A stretch of DNA of 64,000 nt, from the NCBI GenBank assembly GCA_000597885.1, contig CP004371.1:3178501-3242500 (forward strand). The letters are read 5' to 3'. Both the position numbers and the translations under genes were made by a program. The DNA is from Flammeovirgaceae bacterium 311 (GTDB taxonomy: Bacteria > Bacteroidota > Bacteroidia > Cytophagales > Cyclobacteriaceae). Below, piece by piece: positions 25,231 to 34,392 of this stretch; position 1 is the first letter of the stretch, and the number at the start of each line of letters is the position of its first letter. The notes under the pieces are model-generated. The model did no database searches. It worked only from the letters and a program-made list of their open reading frames with translations, and was not told the origin of the DNA.

Positions 25231-27516
25231 TTATCTCCCTGCCTCATGCAGTGGAGGAGTCACATAGGTCTGCAGAGCAGCTTTCGGATCTTTATCACGG
25301 TCAAACCGGCTTAGCAGCAGCGGGAGTATCACCAGGTAGCTGTACAAAGAGCCTGCTATAGCCAGCGCTGTAAGGGAGCCAAAGAGCATGACTGTTTTAA
25401 GCGAAGCAAAAATCATCAGGCTGTAACCAAAAAAGAGAATTAGACTGGTTAACACCATAGCAGCCCCTACGTAGTCAATTGTACCACTCTGTGCCGCAAT
25501 GCCATTCTTTCCTGCTTTACGCAGTTGCTGGTAACGGTGTATAAAGTGCAGGGTATCATCGATGCAAAAGCTTAGCACAATAGCAGCAATACTGGCAGTG
25601 GCTACATCCAGGGTAATGCCCAGCCAGCCCATAGCCCCCAACATCAGCACAATGGGAAAAATATTGGGCACCACCGACAACAATGCCAGGCGTAAGCGCC
25701 TTATGAAAAGCCATACCAGGCCAAATACCAACAGCAGCGCCAGCAATAAACTATAAACCTGAGATTGCGTTGCGTAATTAACAATACCGGCATACATGGG
25801 CTGATAACCTCCTGCTTTAACCGTTGCTACTTTTCCAAGCGTTGCCTGGGCAATAGACATGAGCGTATCCATCTTGGCATTCAATTCCGAAGCCGATACC
25901 ATACGGCCAGATACAGTTATTCTGCCTGTATTGCTGGCATCGTGCAGGTAATGGCGAACCAGTACAGGGAAATGGGTACGCAACTGCTTGTCGGCCTGCA
26001 GCAGGCCCGATTTATAGCGCAGCAGCTGTTTACTCTTTTCGCCGTACTGGCTTTCCAGACCTGCTTTGTAGAGGCTGGCAAAACCAAATACCCTCCCTAT
26101 GCCTGCCAGTGTTTTAGCGGAGTCGGCAAAGGCCAGTGCCGCCTGCACCAGTTCGGGAGAATGGAGCTGCAGACTGCCCCTCGGCTGTACCATAAGCTCC
26201 AGGGGTAAATAATTTCCCCAGCTTTTTTCGATAACAGCATGGTCATGCACCACCCTGTGCGCTTCCGGAAAGTATCCCAGTGTATAGGTATCGGTTTTTA
26301 ACCGGCCAATACCCAACAAACATACAAGCACCATGATGGCGGATAAAGCCCCAAAAACGCCCTTCCGAGCCAGTACTGCACGATGCAGACCCGAAAGCAC
26401 CTCTTGGGTATAGGTGCTTACCTGCTGTGCCGGGCTGGCCAGGGGTAATATCACAAGCCCCAGCAGGTAGGTGCACAGCAGGCTTAGGAAAATACCCAGA
26501 GCTGCAAAAATGCCGAAACCCTTTAAAATAGCCATTGGACTGATCAGCAGGGCCAGAAAGCCTGCCATGGTGGTAAGTGTGGTAAAGAGACAGGGCTTCC
26601 ACATCTTTTCCAGAGCCCTTAAGGCAACTTCTTTTTTATCTGTGGACTCTGCTGCCTGCAGGTTACGTTCATTTACCACATGTATTACGTCCAGGATGCC
26701 CAGCAAAACAATAATGCTGGGAATTAGCGTCGTCATCAGGTTGAGGCGGTAGCCGAGGCTACCGTAGAGGCCCAGGGTAAGCCAGGTTGCAATTCCCACC
26801 GTTGCCAGTGCATACACCAGCACCCGTACACTTCTGTAGATATAAAGGATCAGCAGAAACATGGCTCCATAGCCCAGTGCCAGAAAAAAACCGAAATCCT
26901 GCTGGGAGAGGGTATTTAGGCCGGCAAAGATCACCCCTATTCCACCAAAGTGGGTATTTTTCTGCGGCAGGTGGCTGGCCACAGTGGCCTGTACCTTTTC
27001 CAGTATCGCCCCACGCCGGTCATCGAAATCAGGCAGCGCTTTGAGCACCACCAGAAAACGGGCTGCTTTGTAGTCAGGAGTAAAGAGCTGCTCCTTTAGC
27101 AGCGGGTTCTCCTCCAGCTTCTTTTTCACCTCCTGCGGGCTCACATCCGGGCGAAGCAGCGGCCCCGGGCTGGCACCGAAAAAACCCCTGGCACCCACTT
27201 GCGCATTGCCCGGCCCCAGCACCTCCTCTACTTCCGGCAGGGCCTGCAGGGCTTTGGTAAGGGCAGTAAAAGCCGAAAAGTAGTCAGGGGTTAACAAGCC
27301 CTGCTCCTCTTTCACCAGCAGAATAACCACCTCATCATTGCCAAAACGGCTTTTAAAATCCTGGTACGCCAGCAGGGCAGGATCATCTTCCAGAAACCAG
27401 GCCTTTAGGCTATTATCTACCTGCACCGCCCGCTTAATGCCTGGCCACAGCAGCACACAAGCCAGCAGCAGGGCACCGAGTAAAAAATAACGGTAACGAT
27501 ATAAGCCAGATATCAT
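25231..27516 (-). CDS. MMPL/RND-superfamily exporter
   Basis: A 761-residue inner-membrane transporter with the duplicated RND layout: TM1 (YFLLGALLLACVLLWPGI), a periplasmic loop, six TM segments, a second loop and six more TMs. The intramembrane acidic positions occur in VLLGILDVIHVVNE and VLSFCIDDTLHFIHRY, the likely proton relay. It resembles HAE3/HpnN-type proteins that move lipids or hydrophobic compounds rather than the tripartite drug pumps. It is divergent from the UbiA gene with only 45 bases between, so both probably share a control region. Likely role: export of the product of the neighbouring cluster (inference). Confidence 0.88.
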   Translation of the reverse strand: MISGLYRYRYFLLGALLLACVLLWPGIKRAVQVDNSLKAWFLEDDPALLAYQDFKSRFGNDEVVILLVKEEQGLLTPDYFSAFTALTKALQALPEVEEVLGPGNAQVGARGFFGASPGPLLRPDVSPQEVKKKLEENPLLKEQLFTPDYKAARFLVVLKALPDFDDRRGAILEKVQATVASHLPQKNTHFGGIGVIFAGLNTLSQQDFGFFLALGYGAMFLLILYIYRSVRVLVYALATVGIATWLTLGLYGSLGYRLNLMTTLIPSIIVLLGILDVIHVVNERNLQAAESTDKKEVALRALEKMWKPCLFTTLTTMAGFLALLISPMAILKGFGIFAALGIFLSLLCTYLLGLVILPLASPAQQVSTYTQEVLSGLHRAVLARKGVFGALSAIMVLVCLLGIGRLKTDTYTLGYFPEAHRVVHDHAVIEKSWGNYLPLELMVQPRGSLQLHSPELVQAALAFADSAKTLAGIGRVFGFASLYKAGLESQYGEKSKQLLRYKSGLLQADKQLRTHFPVLVRHYLHDASNTGRITVSGRMVSASELNAKMDTLMSIAQATLGKVATVKAGGYQPMYAGIVNYATQSQVYSLLLALLLVFGLVWLFIRRLRLALLSVVPNIFPIVLMLGAMGWLGITLDVATASIAAIVLSFCIDDTLHFIHRYQQLRKAGKNGIAAQSGTIDYVGAAMVLTSLILFFGYSLMIFASLKTVMLFGSLTALAIAGSLYSYLVILPLLLSRFDRDKDPKAALQTYVTPPLHEAGR

Positions 27517-27561
27517 GAACAGCCAGGGGAAAGTTTCTCTAAAATAGCTAAATTTCAGGAT

Positions 27562-28449
27562 ATGAACCCTAAAGCCTTACCCGCTTATTTAGCAGAACGC
27601 TTTCCTCCAATCAACATGGCACTTTTCGCCATTTTGTTTATAACGGTGCATGCTGTTGCGGCCTACTACTCAGGTGGTGCAGTAGCGGCCGGAATTGGCT
27701 GGATGGAAGTTTTTGGCATCATAGCCACTATTTCATTTTTCTTCAGGCTGCGGGTGTTCGATGAAATTAAAGATTACCAGCTCGATGCTATTAACCATCC
27801 CCACCGCGTATTGCAGTCAGGGCGCATTAGTCTGCGGGAGCTGATGCTTATTTCTCTGGCAGGTACGGCTCTTGAAATCGCCTGGTCCTTGATGATGGGC
27901 CTGCCCGCTCTGCTGTGCTGGTTGTTGGCTGTGGGCTATAGCCTGCTGATGCGCTACGAGTTCTTTGTAGGCCATTTCCTGAAAAAGCGCCTGCTGCTCT
28001 ATGCCATCACGCATATGCTGGTAATGCCTCTGCTGATTCTCTGGGTCTGGTGGGCCTATGTGCCCGCCTACCGTGAAGGTTTACTGCTTTTGGCGCTGCT
28101 TAGCCTGCTAGCTGGCTTTTCCTTTGAGCTGGCACGTAAAATTCATGAACCCGCCGCTGAACGCCCACTCGTCGATTCTTACTCCAAATCAATGGGCTAT
28201 ACAGCTTCTATTATCACGGTGCTGATCGTTTTGCTGGGTGGGGTGCTGGTGCAAACCTATCTGCTCAATACCTTACAAGCCCCTTTATGGCCCTATTTAC
28301 TTATTCTGGGGCTATACTGGGCCACCTTTGCCCTTTATGGCTACACGCTTAGAAAGCCTAAAGAAAAAAGGCTCCGTATTGCCGAAAAGCTGGTATCCCT
28401 CTTCATGCTGGGCAGCTACCTATCCATCATTATAGTAGTAATTCTGTAA
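27562..28449 (+). CDS. UbiA-family membrane prenyltransferase
   Basis: A 295-residue polytopic protein with about eight membrane helices. The first metal-diphosphate motif is FDEIKDYQLD (Asp67, Asp71, Asp75), followed by HPHRVLQSGRIS; the second, weaker motif region is ELARKIHEPAAERPLVDSYSK (about 189-209). UbiA enzymes transfer an isoprenyl chain from its diphosphate to an aromatic, lipid or other acceptor. The second motif is less acidic than in UbiA or MenA, so the acceptor may differ. It leads a three-gene operon; the next gene begins 6 bases after its stop. Quinone synthesis is unlikely given the neighbours. Confidence 0.85.
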   Translation: MNPKALPAYLAERFPPINMALFAILFITVHAVAAYYSGGAVAAGIGWMEVFGIIATISFFFRLRVFDEIKDYQLDAINHPHRVLQSGRISLRELMLISLAGTALEIAWSLMMGLPALLCWLLAVGYSLLMRYEFFVGHFLKKRLLLYAITHMLVMPLLILWVWWAYVPAYREGLLLLALLSLLAGFSFELARKIHEPAAERPLVDSYSKSMGYTASIITVLIVLLGGVLVQTYLLNTLQAPLWPYLLILGLYWATFALYGYTLRKPKEKRLRIAEKLVSLFMLGSYLSIIIVVIL

Positions 28450-28455
28450 ATCGCC

Positions 28456-31023
28456 ATGCTGGTTTATGCCCAAAAGCCCCCTCACTCCGCCACCATCGGT
28501 GGCAAAGCCAAAGGCTTGTACCAGCTGCGGGCGCTTGGCCAGCCGGTGCCAGATTTTCTACTTGTGCCTGCAGAAAATTTTGATCCTCTGATTGCCCAAA
28601 GCCCCAGGGGTGAAGAACACCTGCCAGCCCTTCGGCAAAGCCTGCTGGATTACCGCCTACCGGCTGCTGACCTTCAGGAGCTTGAAAAAATCTTAAAAAG
28701 CTGGGATTTTCCTGCCATGCCTGTGGTGGTGCGTTCTTCCGTAGCCGATGAGGATGGCGAACAACATGCCTTCCCGGGTATGATGGACAGCTTCATGAAC
28801 CTTAACAGCTTAGCGGCTGTAGCAGCCGCCATTGGCAAATGTGCTGCCAGCGCCTACTCCGACCGCGCCCTTGCCTACCGCCGGCAAAAAGGTTTATCTG
28901 AGGCTGCAAGGCCTGCTGTACTCATTCAGCAGCAGGTAAACGCAAGCGTAAGCGGCGTGATGTTTACCACATTTCCGCAATATCCGCAGGAGCTGGCCAT
29001 CCATGTCCTCTGGGGCTTTGGCGAAAGCCTGGTGGGCGGCAAAGCCCAGGCCGATGAATTCTATTTCTTGAAGCAGAAGGGAGATCTGCATCGCCAGCAA
29101 TTAGCCCAAAAAGAGCTCGCACTGCAGGCCCATCAGAACGGAGGTTTAAGCGAGGTGTCCGTTGCCGAAGAAAAACAGCTGCAAGCCTGCCTCAATCCAA
29201 AGCAGCTACAGCAGCTATTTAGCATTGGCCGGTTACTCGAAAAGCATTTTTCCCGGCCGCAGGATGTAGAGTTTGCCCTGCAGGGAGATCAGCTCTACCT
29301 CCTACAGTGCCGACCCATTACCCAGGCTATTCCCGAGCTAATTGTTTACGACAACTCCAACATACAGGAGAGCTATTGCGGCGTTACCACCCCACTTACC
29401 TTTAGCTTTGCCAGCCGGGCTTATGCCACCGTATACCGGCAAACCATGCAGGTGCTGGGCCTGCCACAGGCTAAAATAGAGGAGCAGGAGCCAGTGGTAA
29501 CCAATCTGTTGGGGCTGGTAAAGGGCAGAATTTACTACAACATCAACAACTGGTACCGCGGACTTCAGCTACTGCCATCCTTTAAACAAAATAAGGATGA
29601 TATGGAGCGGATGATGGGGGTACAGGAGCCGGTAGATTTTATAGAAGACCGTGAAAAAACCCTGGGCCAGAAGCTGAAGCTGCTGCCTGGCCTGTTGTTA
29701 AATCTCTGGCGGCTGTGGCGCAGCTTTGGCAAACTCCACAGCCTGGTGCCGCAGTTTCATGCCCATTTTCAGGGCTGCTACCATAAGTTTTACCAGCAGC
29801 CGCTGCACACCTTATCCTCCAGCACCCTCATTGCTCAAAAGGAACAGTTAGATGCGAAGCTGCTCCGCAACTGGACTACCCCTATTATCAACGACTTTTG
29901 GGTAATGATGAGCAACGGCAGTGTCAGGCGTAAGCTTACCAAAGCAGGCATCAATAATTCAGAAGAGTTTTTAAGCCGCTACCTGTCGGGCGATCAGGAG
30001 ATTGAAAGTACACAGCCCACCAAGGCCATGCTGGCACTGGCACGGCAAGCCTGGCAACAACCCCAGCTGCAGGCGCTAATTATTTCCCTGCCGGAAAACC
30101 TGCATCAGCAGCTTGCACTGAAATATCCCGGCTTCTATCAGCAGGTAAACCATTTTATTGAGCAGTATGGCGATAGAACCGTTGGGGAGCTAAAGCTGGA
30201 AACTACCACCATGCGCATACAGCCGCAGATCTTTTATAAGTACCTGCGCAATTACCTCCACCAGCAGGTACCAGCAGAATGGGCAAGCTCTTCCAAACTA
30301 GCCACCATTGCAAAAAAAGAGCTGGAGAGTGCACTGCAAAATCGCTCTCCCCTTTTTCGCAGAAAGGTTTGGAAAAGTCTGGCAAAGCTGCAGCAGGCCA
30401 TTCGCTACCGGGAATCGCTGCGACTGGAGCGCACACTTCTGTTTGGCATGTACCGTGCTTTATACCTGACCATGGGCGCCAGGCTGGCTGCCACCGGAGC
30501 TTTAGTAGCTGCTGAAGATGTTTTTTACCTGACAGAACAGGAAATACTAGAGGCGCTGCAAGGCTCTTTCAGCTCCCCAATGCAGCTCATTCAGCAAAGG
30601 AAAGAAGAATTTGCTCAATATAAACAGCTGGAGGTGCCGGCGCGGGTGGTAGTTCCATCGCCTCCCGCTGAGCCTACCACCCAAACAGCTGAAAACCCCC
30701 AGCTGCTGCTGGGGGCAGGTTGCTATCCGGGTACCGTAAGCGGAGAGCTTATTGTTATCAAAGACCCTACTGATAGCCTCGATGTACGGGATAAGATTAT
30801 CTGTGCACTACGAACCGATCCGGGTTGGGCGGCACTGTTCCCGGCTTGCAGAGGGGTGCTCATTGAAAAAGGATCTTCCCTGTCACATTCTGTGATTTTG
30901 CTGCGGGAGCTGGGCATCCCTACCATCATCAACATACCGGGTCTCACACAAAAGCTGCAGTCGGGGCAGCAGGTAACAATGAATGGCAGCGAGGGCCGCA
31001 TAACTATTATTGACCATGCCTAA
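28456..31023 (+). CDS. Dikinase-family phosphotransferase resembling rifampicin phosphotransferase / PEP synthase
   Basis: An 855-residue enzyme with an N-terminal ATP-grasp PPDK/PEP-synthase domain (GGKAKGLYQL near 15; VVRSSVADEDGEQHAFPG near 91; GFGESLVGGKAQADEF), a middle region of about 450 residues unlike any domain I can name, and a C-terminal swivelling phosphohistidine domain (EKGSSLSHSVILLRELGIPT, His near 811). The PEP/pyruvate TIM barrel of true PEP synthase is absent. This order and length match rifampicin phosphotransferases, which move the beta-phosphate of ATP through His to a small-molecule hydroxyl. The middle region would hold the acceptor. The acceptor here is probably an intermediate of this cluster. 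The stop overlaps the next gene by 14 bases. Confidence 0.83.
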   Translation: MLVYAQKPPHSATIGGKAKGLYQLRALGQPVPDFLLVPAENFDPLIAQSPRGEEHLPALRQSLLDYRLPAADLQELEKILKSWDFPAMPVVVRSSVADEDGEQHAFPGMMDSFMNLNSLAAVAAAIGKCAASAYSDRALAYRRQKGLSEAARPAVLIQQQVNASVSGVMFTTFPQYPQELAIHVLWGFGESLVGGKAQADEFYFLKQKGDLHRQQLAQKELALQAHQNGGLSEVSVAEEKQLQACLNPKQLQQLFSIGRLLEKHFSRPQDVEFALQGDQLYLLQCRPITQAIPELIVYDNSNIQESYCGVTTPLTFSFASRAYATVYRQTMQVLGLPQAKIEEQEPVVTNLLGLVKGRIYYNINNWYRGLQLLPSFKQNKDDMERMMGVQEPVDFIEDREKTLGQKLKLLPGLLLNLWRLWRSFGKLHSLVPQFHAHFQGCYHKFYQQPLHTLSSSTLIAQKEQLDAKLLRNWTTPIINDFWVMMSNGSVRRKLTKAGINNSEEFLSRYLSGDQEIESTQPTKAMLALARQAWQQPQLQALIISLPENLHQQLALKYPGFYQQVNHFIEQYGDRTVGELKLETTTMRIQPQIFYKYLRNYLHQQVPAEWASSSKLATIAKKELESALQNRSPLFRRKVWKSLAKLQQAIRYRESLRLERTLLFGMYRALYLTMGARLAATGALVAAEDVFYLTEQEILEALQGSFSSPMQLIQQRKEEFAQYKQLEVPARVVVPSPPAEPTTQTAENPQLLLGAGCYPGTVSGELIVIKDPTDSLDVRDKIICALRTDPGWAALFPACRGVLIEKGSSLSHSVILLRELGIPTIINIPGLTQKLQSGQQVTMNGSEGRITIIDHA

Positions 31024-32095
31024 ACTGGAACGAATCCCCTTTGCAGGCAAGCTTCCCGAAAGCTACTTTGCGATTCCGGAGCGTATTTATGCCTCGCTGC
31101 CCTATCGCCCCGAAGAAGAGGCAGCTACTGTGCTACAGCTGCTGCAGCTGGAAAGCAGCAGGCATGAACTGCTGCTCTACACCGATCATGAAAACATACG
31201 GATGCTGGGAATCTTTCCGCATGGGGAAGCAGAAGCTTTTTTTGGCTTTTGGGAAACCACCCCCGATCTGGAGAAAAACCGGGAAGCCTTTGCCCTGCTG
31301 GAAGCCGATGCTGCGCAAAGAGGCCGGCAGCTGCTCAGCGGTCCGCAGCATTTCAACACTTTTCACCGCTACCGGCTGCGGCTGGCAAAAGAAACGCCCA
31401 CCTGGCAAATGTTTGATCGGGAACCGGTAAATCCACCCTATTACCCACAGCTGCTGGAAAACCTGGGCTTCCGGCAAAAGCTTCTGTTTGAAAGCCGCCT
31501 GATCCGATCTGGCGATATTCCAAAAGTATACCAGGATAAAAAGTTATTCCTGGACACCCTGGCCCAGTTACCATTTGCTTGTATACCCCTGAACCCCAAC
31601 AGCTGGCAGGAACGGGAGGAAGAAATTTTTAAACTGGTGCATGCCATCTTTAGTCAGAACCCAGGCTACCGTTCCATTACCTTTAAGGAATTTCGTCTGC
31701 TTTATAACCTGCAGTGGGCCCAAAAGCTGTGCCCCCACAGCTCGGTGCTGTTTCAGGAAAAAAGCTCTGGCAGACTGGCAGCCATGAGCTTTTGCCACCC
31801 CAACTACCGTTCTTTGCCAGCCCCGCATACCCATACCCCCGGCTTTGCACAGGACTTTAACAGACTTCACAAGAAAACGCTGCTGGCAAAATCGGTAGGC
31901 GTACACCCTGACTACAGACAGCAGGGCCTGATGTCGTACCTGGCAGCTTATGCAATGCTTTCGTTCCAGGAGCTTTACGAAGAGGTATTATTTTGCCTGA
32001 TGCGTTCAGACAATTTCTCCCTCCACTTCACCAACGACCTGCCCTACGAGCAGGTCCAGTATGCGCTCTATCAGAAAACAATTCTTACCCCATAG
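31010..32095 (+). CDS. GNAT-like acyltransferase
   Basis: A 361-residue protein. The middle has GPQHFNTFHRYRL followed by NPPYYPQLLENLGF, a signature of a GNAT-related family in which a P-x-Y-Y-P-x-L motif precedes the C-terminal lobe. That lobe carries an acyl-CoA pyrophosphate loop, VGVHPDYRQQGLMSYL. It may acylate an amino or hydroxyl group of the pathway intermediate. Starts at 31010 or ATG 31016 both overlap the upstream gene, so the two are coupled. The 3' end overlaps the convergent kinase gene by 11 bases. Confidence 0.7.
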   Translation: MTMPKLERIPFAGKLPESYFAIPERIYASLPYRPEEEAATVLQLLQLESSRHELLLYTDHENIRMLGIFPHGEAEAFFGFWETTPDLEKNREAFALLEADAAQRGRQLLSGPQHFNTFHRYRLRLAKETPTWQMFDREPVNPPYYPQLLENLGFRQKLLFESRLIRSGDIPKVYQDKKLFLDTLAQLPFACIPLNPNSWQEREEEIFKLVHAIFSQNPGYRSITFKEFRLLYNLQWAQKLCPHSSVLFQEKSSGRLAAMSFCHPNYRSLPAPHTHTPGFAQDFNRLHKKTLLAKSVGVHPDYRQQGLMSYLAAYAMLSFQELYEEVLFCLMRSDNFSLHFTNDLPYEQVQYALYQKTILTP

Positions 32096-33260
32096 TAACA
32101 GCGGCTTTGTTCACTTGCTCCAGGGTGTTAAAATAGCTGTTTACAACACGTGGCAGAAAAGGATAGGGGCTTACACTATGCGCCATCATGTACATGCCTA
32201 TGCGGTGCAGGCCAAAATCGAGGGCGGCCAGGGCAAAGCCTCTTTTAAACTGTTCCGCATCACTATACTGGCCGGTAAGGCGGTGCAGTGCCTCACGGTA
32301 AAACTCCAGGTAAGGCAGGCGCAGCGCATAACGGTCTTCGTCGAGCACAAAGCTTAAAAACTCTACCACATCGTACTGGGGCACATGGTAAGTAGCCAGC
32401 TCCCAATCGTAGAGGCAAAGACGCAGCTCTGCGCCCGCCTCTTTAAAGCAGGTATTCCTGGGGTTAAAATCGTTATGTACCAGCGTCTTTGGCATAGCCT
32501 CCAGCTCCTGCCAGTATTGAGGAATATTATTGATAGTCAGTCGAAGCTGCGAGCAGCGCTCTGGTGTGTAGAGCAGCGGAAACTTGCTGCCTGCATTCTC
32601 CAGCAGGGCCTGCCAGAGGGGGCGCAGCTCCAGCATATAATTTTTAGATGGTGCATCATCCCAGTAGCGGTCATTGATGGGCAGTGGCCTGTTCAGGTGC
32701 CGGGCGTGCCATTGGCTCATTTGCAGCAGCGATTGCTTTATGTAAGCATCGCTCCACCGCTGGGGTTCCATTACCGAGTTCAGCAGCGTTACCTCCTGCA
32801 GATACTCCATCAAGATAATGTATACCTCCTCTTCATGATTTACATAGAAACCAAAGATATCAGGCTGCAAAGCAGAGGGCAGCTGCTTATACACCTCCAC
32901 CTCCCGCATATGGGTGTACTGAAAGCCTGTTAATTTTTTATACTGCTGGTATACACTGTGCAGTTCTTCTCCGCAGGCAGTAGCCAGTGACGCCAGCATA
33001 TCTACTATTTCACGACCATGGGGTTTGATTTTCATCACCATGTTTCGCACCTGTTCTTTTCCTGATTCCTGGTAGGTTACCCGCAGGCCCACATGCCCTA
33101 GAGGCCGCTCCGACCGCCCGGCGGTGAGCACCGACAGAATGCTGGCAGAATTGTCTACTGCTAAAAGCTGGACATCCTTTACCTGAATAGCGCTATGGGG
33201 GCGATGCTCGTGCATCAGCTGTTCAATAAACTGGGGGCTGGTGAAATGATAGAGCTGCAT
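32085..33260 (-). CDS. APH-fold small-molecule kinase
   Basis: A 391-residue protein-kinase-like phosphotransferase of the aminoglycoside/choline kinase class. Nucleotide Lys in NMVMKIKP (near 77), helix-C Glu in MREVEVY (near 120), Brenner motif VHNDFNPRN (261-269, catalytic Asp264, metal Asn269) and the metal Asp285 in CLYDWELAT. All catalytic positions are present, so it should be active. It follows the BtaA-like gene by 12 bases, last in a three-gene operon. It may phosphorylate the metabolite made here, or give self-resistance; the sequence does not separate these. Confidence 0.83.
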   Translation of the reverse strand: MQLYHFTSPQFIEQLMHEHRPHSAIQVKDVQLLAVDNSASILSVLTAGRSERPLGHVGLRVTYQESGKEQVRNMVMKIKPHGREIVDMLASLATACGEELHSVYQQYKKLTGFQYTHMREVEVYKQLPSALQPDIFGFYVNHEEEVYIILMEYLQEVTLLNSVMEPQRWSDAYIKQSLLQMSQWHARHLNRPLPINDRYWDDAPSKNYMLELRPLWQALLENAGSKFPLLYTPERCSQLRLTINNIPQYWQELEAMPKTLVHNDFNPRNTCFKEAGAELRLCLYDWELATYHVPQYDVVEFLSFVLDEDRYALRLPYLEFYREALHRLTGQYSDAEQFKRGFALAALDFGLHRIGMYMMAHSVSPYPFLPRVVNSYFNTLEQVNKAAVTMG

Positions 33261-33272
33261 GGTTTTATAGGT

Positions 33273-34391
33273 TTAGGAGATGGGGTAAAGCTGAATAGGC
33301 ACAGGCACTGTTTCCAGTACCCGCACATTACGGAAATAGAAACATGCCTCTTGTTGCGAGAGGGTATGAGATAAGGAGCCTTGCAGCCACCGGGTCTGTC
33401 CGTTGCAGGCACCCTGGTTTTGCAGCAGGTTCCAGTACACTACCCGAAGCTGGCGTCCGTTTTTCCCAAACAGCGCCTGGCACACCCGCTGAAACTCTTC
33501 GGGGCTGGTGTATTCAAAAATATTTGACAAGCTGGCTTTGGTAACAGAAGCTCCGGCTGCGGAAAGCAGATAGTCTACCGCTTCGCCCTCCACAATCTCC
33601 AGCTTATGCAGCTGCGCCTGCAGGAGGGCATAGTTTTCCTGGCGGTAACAGGGCGGCAGAATGGTTTCGGGCAAGCCCTCCGGACCAAAGAAAAAGAAAC
33701 GGAAGAAGAAGTTGTCCTTTACCAGCACTGATGAGAGCTGCTGGAGCAGGCGCAGGTAAAAGCTTTCACCGCCCGACTCGCCGGCGTATTTGAACAGCTT
33801 AGGGTCTCGGCCTTTGCTTAGGTTTTGTTCATCAAAATAATCGATGAAGCGCGATCGGAAATCAGTAACATGCAGCGCTTGCAGAAAATACTGTCGCTGC
33901 TCCGCTACCTCATTAAAATTGAGCAGTTGCCGCAGCTTTTCCTGCAAATTGGCCGGAAGTGTGTGGTAAAAGCCATTTAGATACGATTCTAATTTACCGG
34001 CTGCCAGTAATCCTTCGGGATGCTCTCTAAAGAATGTTAACCAGTAGCTAAGGTCGTTGGGCAACAGGCTGCTTTGCACATTTTGCCAGGCAGCTGCCAC
34101 GGCGGCTTTTCCTTCCAGCCCCAGCAAATCCCGAAACACTCCATGTTCCTGCGACTGTATAACGCTTTTTTTGAACTGCAGCAGGCGGTTTTGTACCGGG
34201 TTAAGATCAATAGCAGTCAGCTGATGTGGATTTTTCAGGAGCGCGTTCAACACATTGCAGCCGGCAGCCGTAATCACCAGCACCTGATCATGTGGCTTTA
34301 TATCGAGCCCCCGGTATAGTGTTGTGCTTCCCTCCCATACCAGTGAGTAGCGAATCCTGTCCAAGGCTACATTATAAAATTCTGATCGCAT
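33273..34391 (-). CDS. BtaA-like (DUF3419) S-adenosylmethionine 3-amino-3-carboxypropyl transferase
   Basis: A 372-residue protein with the BtaA family pattern: YSLVWEGSTTLYRGLDI near residue 15, SAM-binding LVITAAGCNVLN (38-49), AIDLNPVQN (60-68), and later KDNFFFRFFFFG and LSNIFEYTSPEEF. BtaA uses SAM as an aminocarboxypropyl donor to make diacylglyceryl-homoserine, the precursor of betaine lipids. The N-methyltransferase BtaB is not adjacent, so the product, if a lipid, may stay a homoserine ether or be changed by the kinase, ligase or GNAT. It starts one base after the ligase stop. The acceptor is not proven. Confidence 0.85.
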   Translation of the reverse strand: MRSEFYNVALDRIRYSLVWEGSTTLYRGLDIKPHDQVLVITAAGCNVLNALLKNPHQLTAIDLNPVQNRLLQFKKSVIQSQEHGVFRDLLGLEGKAAVAAAWQNVQSSLLPNDLSYWLTFFREHPEGLLAAGKLESYLNGFYHTLPANLQEKLRQLLNFNEVAEQRQYFLQALHVTDFRSRFIDYFDEQNLSKGRDPKLFKYAGESGGESFYLRLLQQLSSVLVKDNFFFRFFFFGPEGLPETILPPCYRQENYALLQAQLHKLEIVEGEAVDYLLSAAGASVTKASLSNIFEYTSPEEFQRVCQALFGKNGRQLRVVYWNLLQNQGACNGQTRWLQGSLSHTLSQQEACFYFRNVRVLETVPVPIQLYPIS

Positions 34392-34392
34392 A

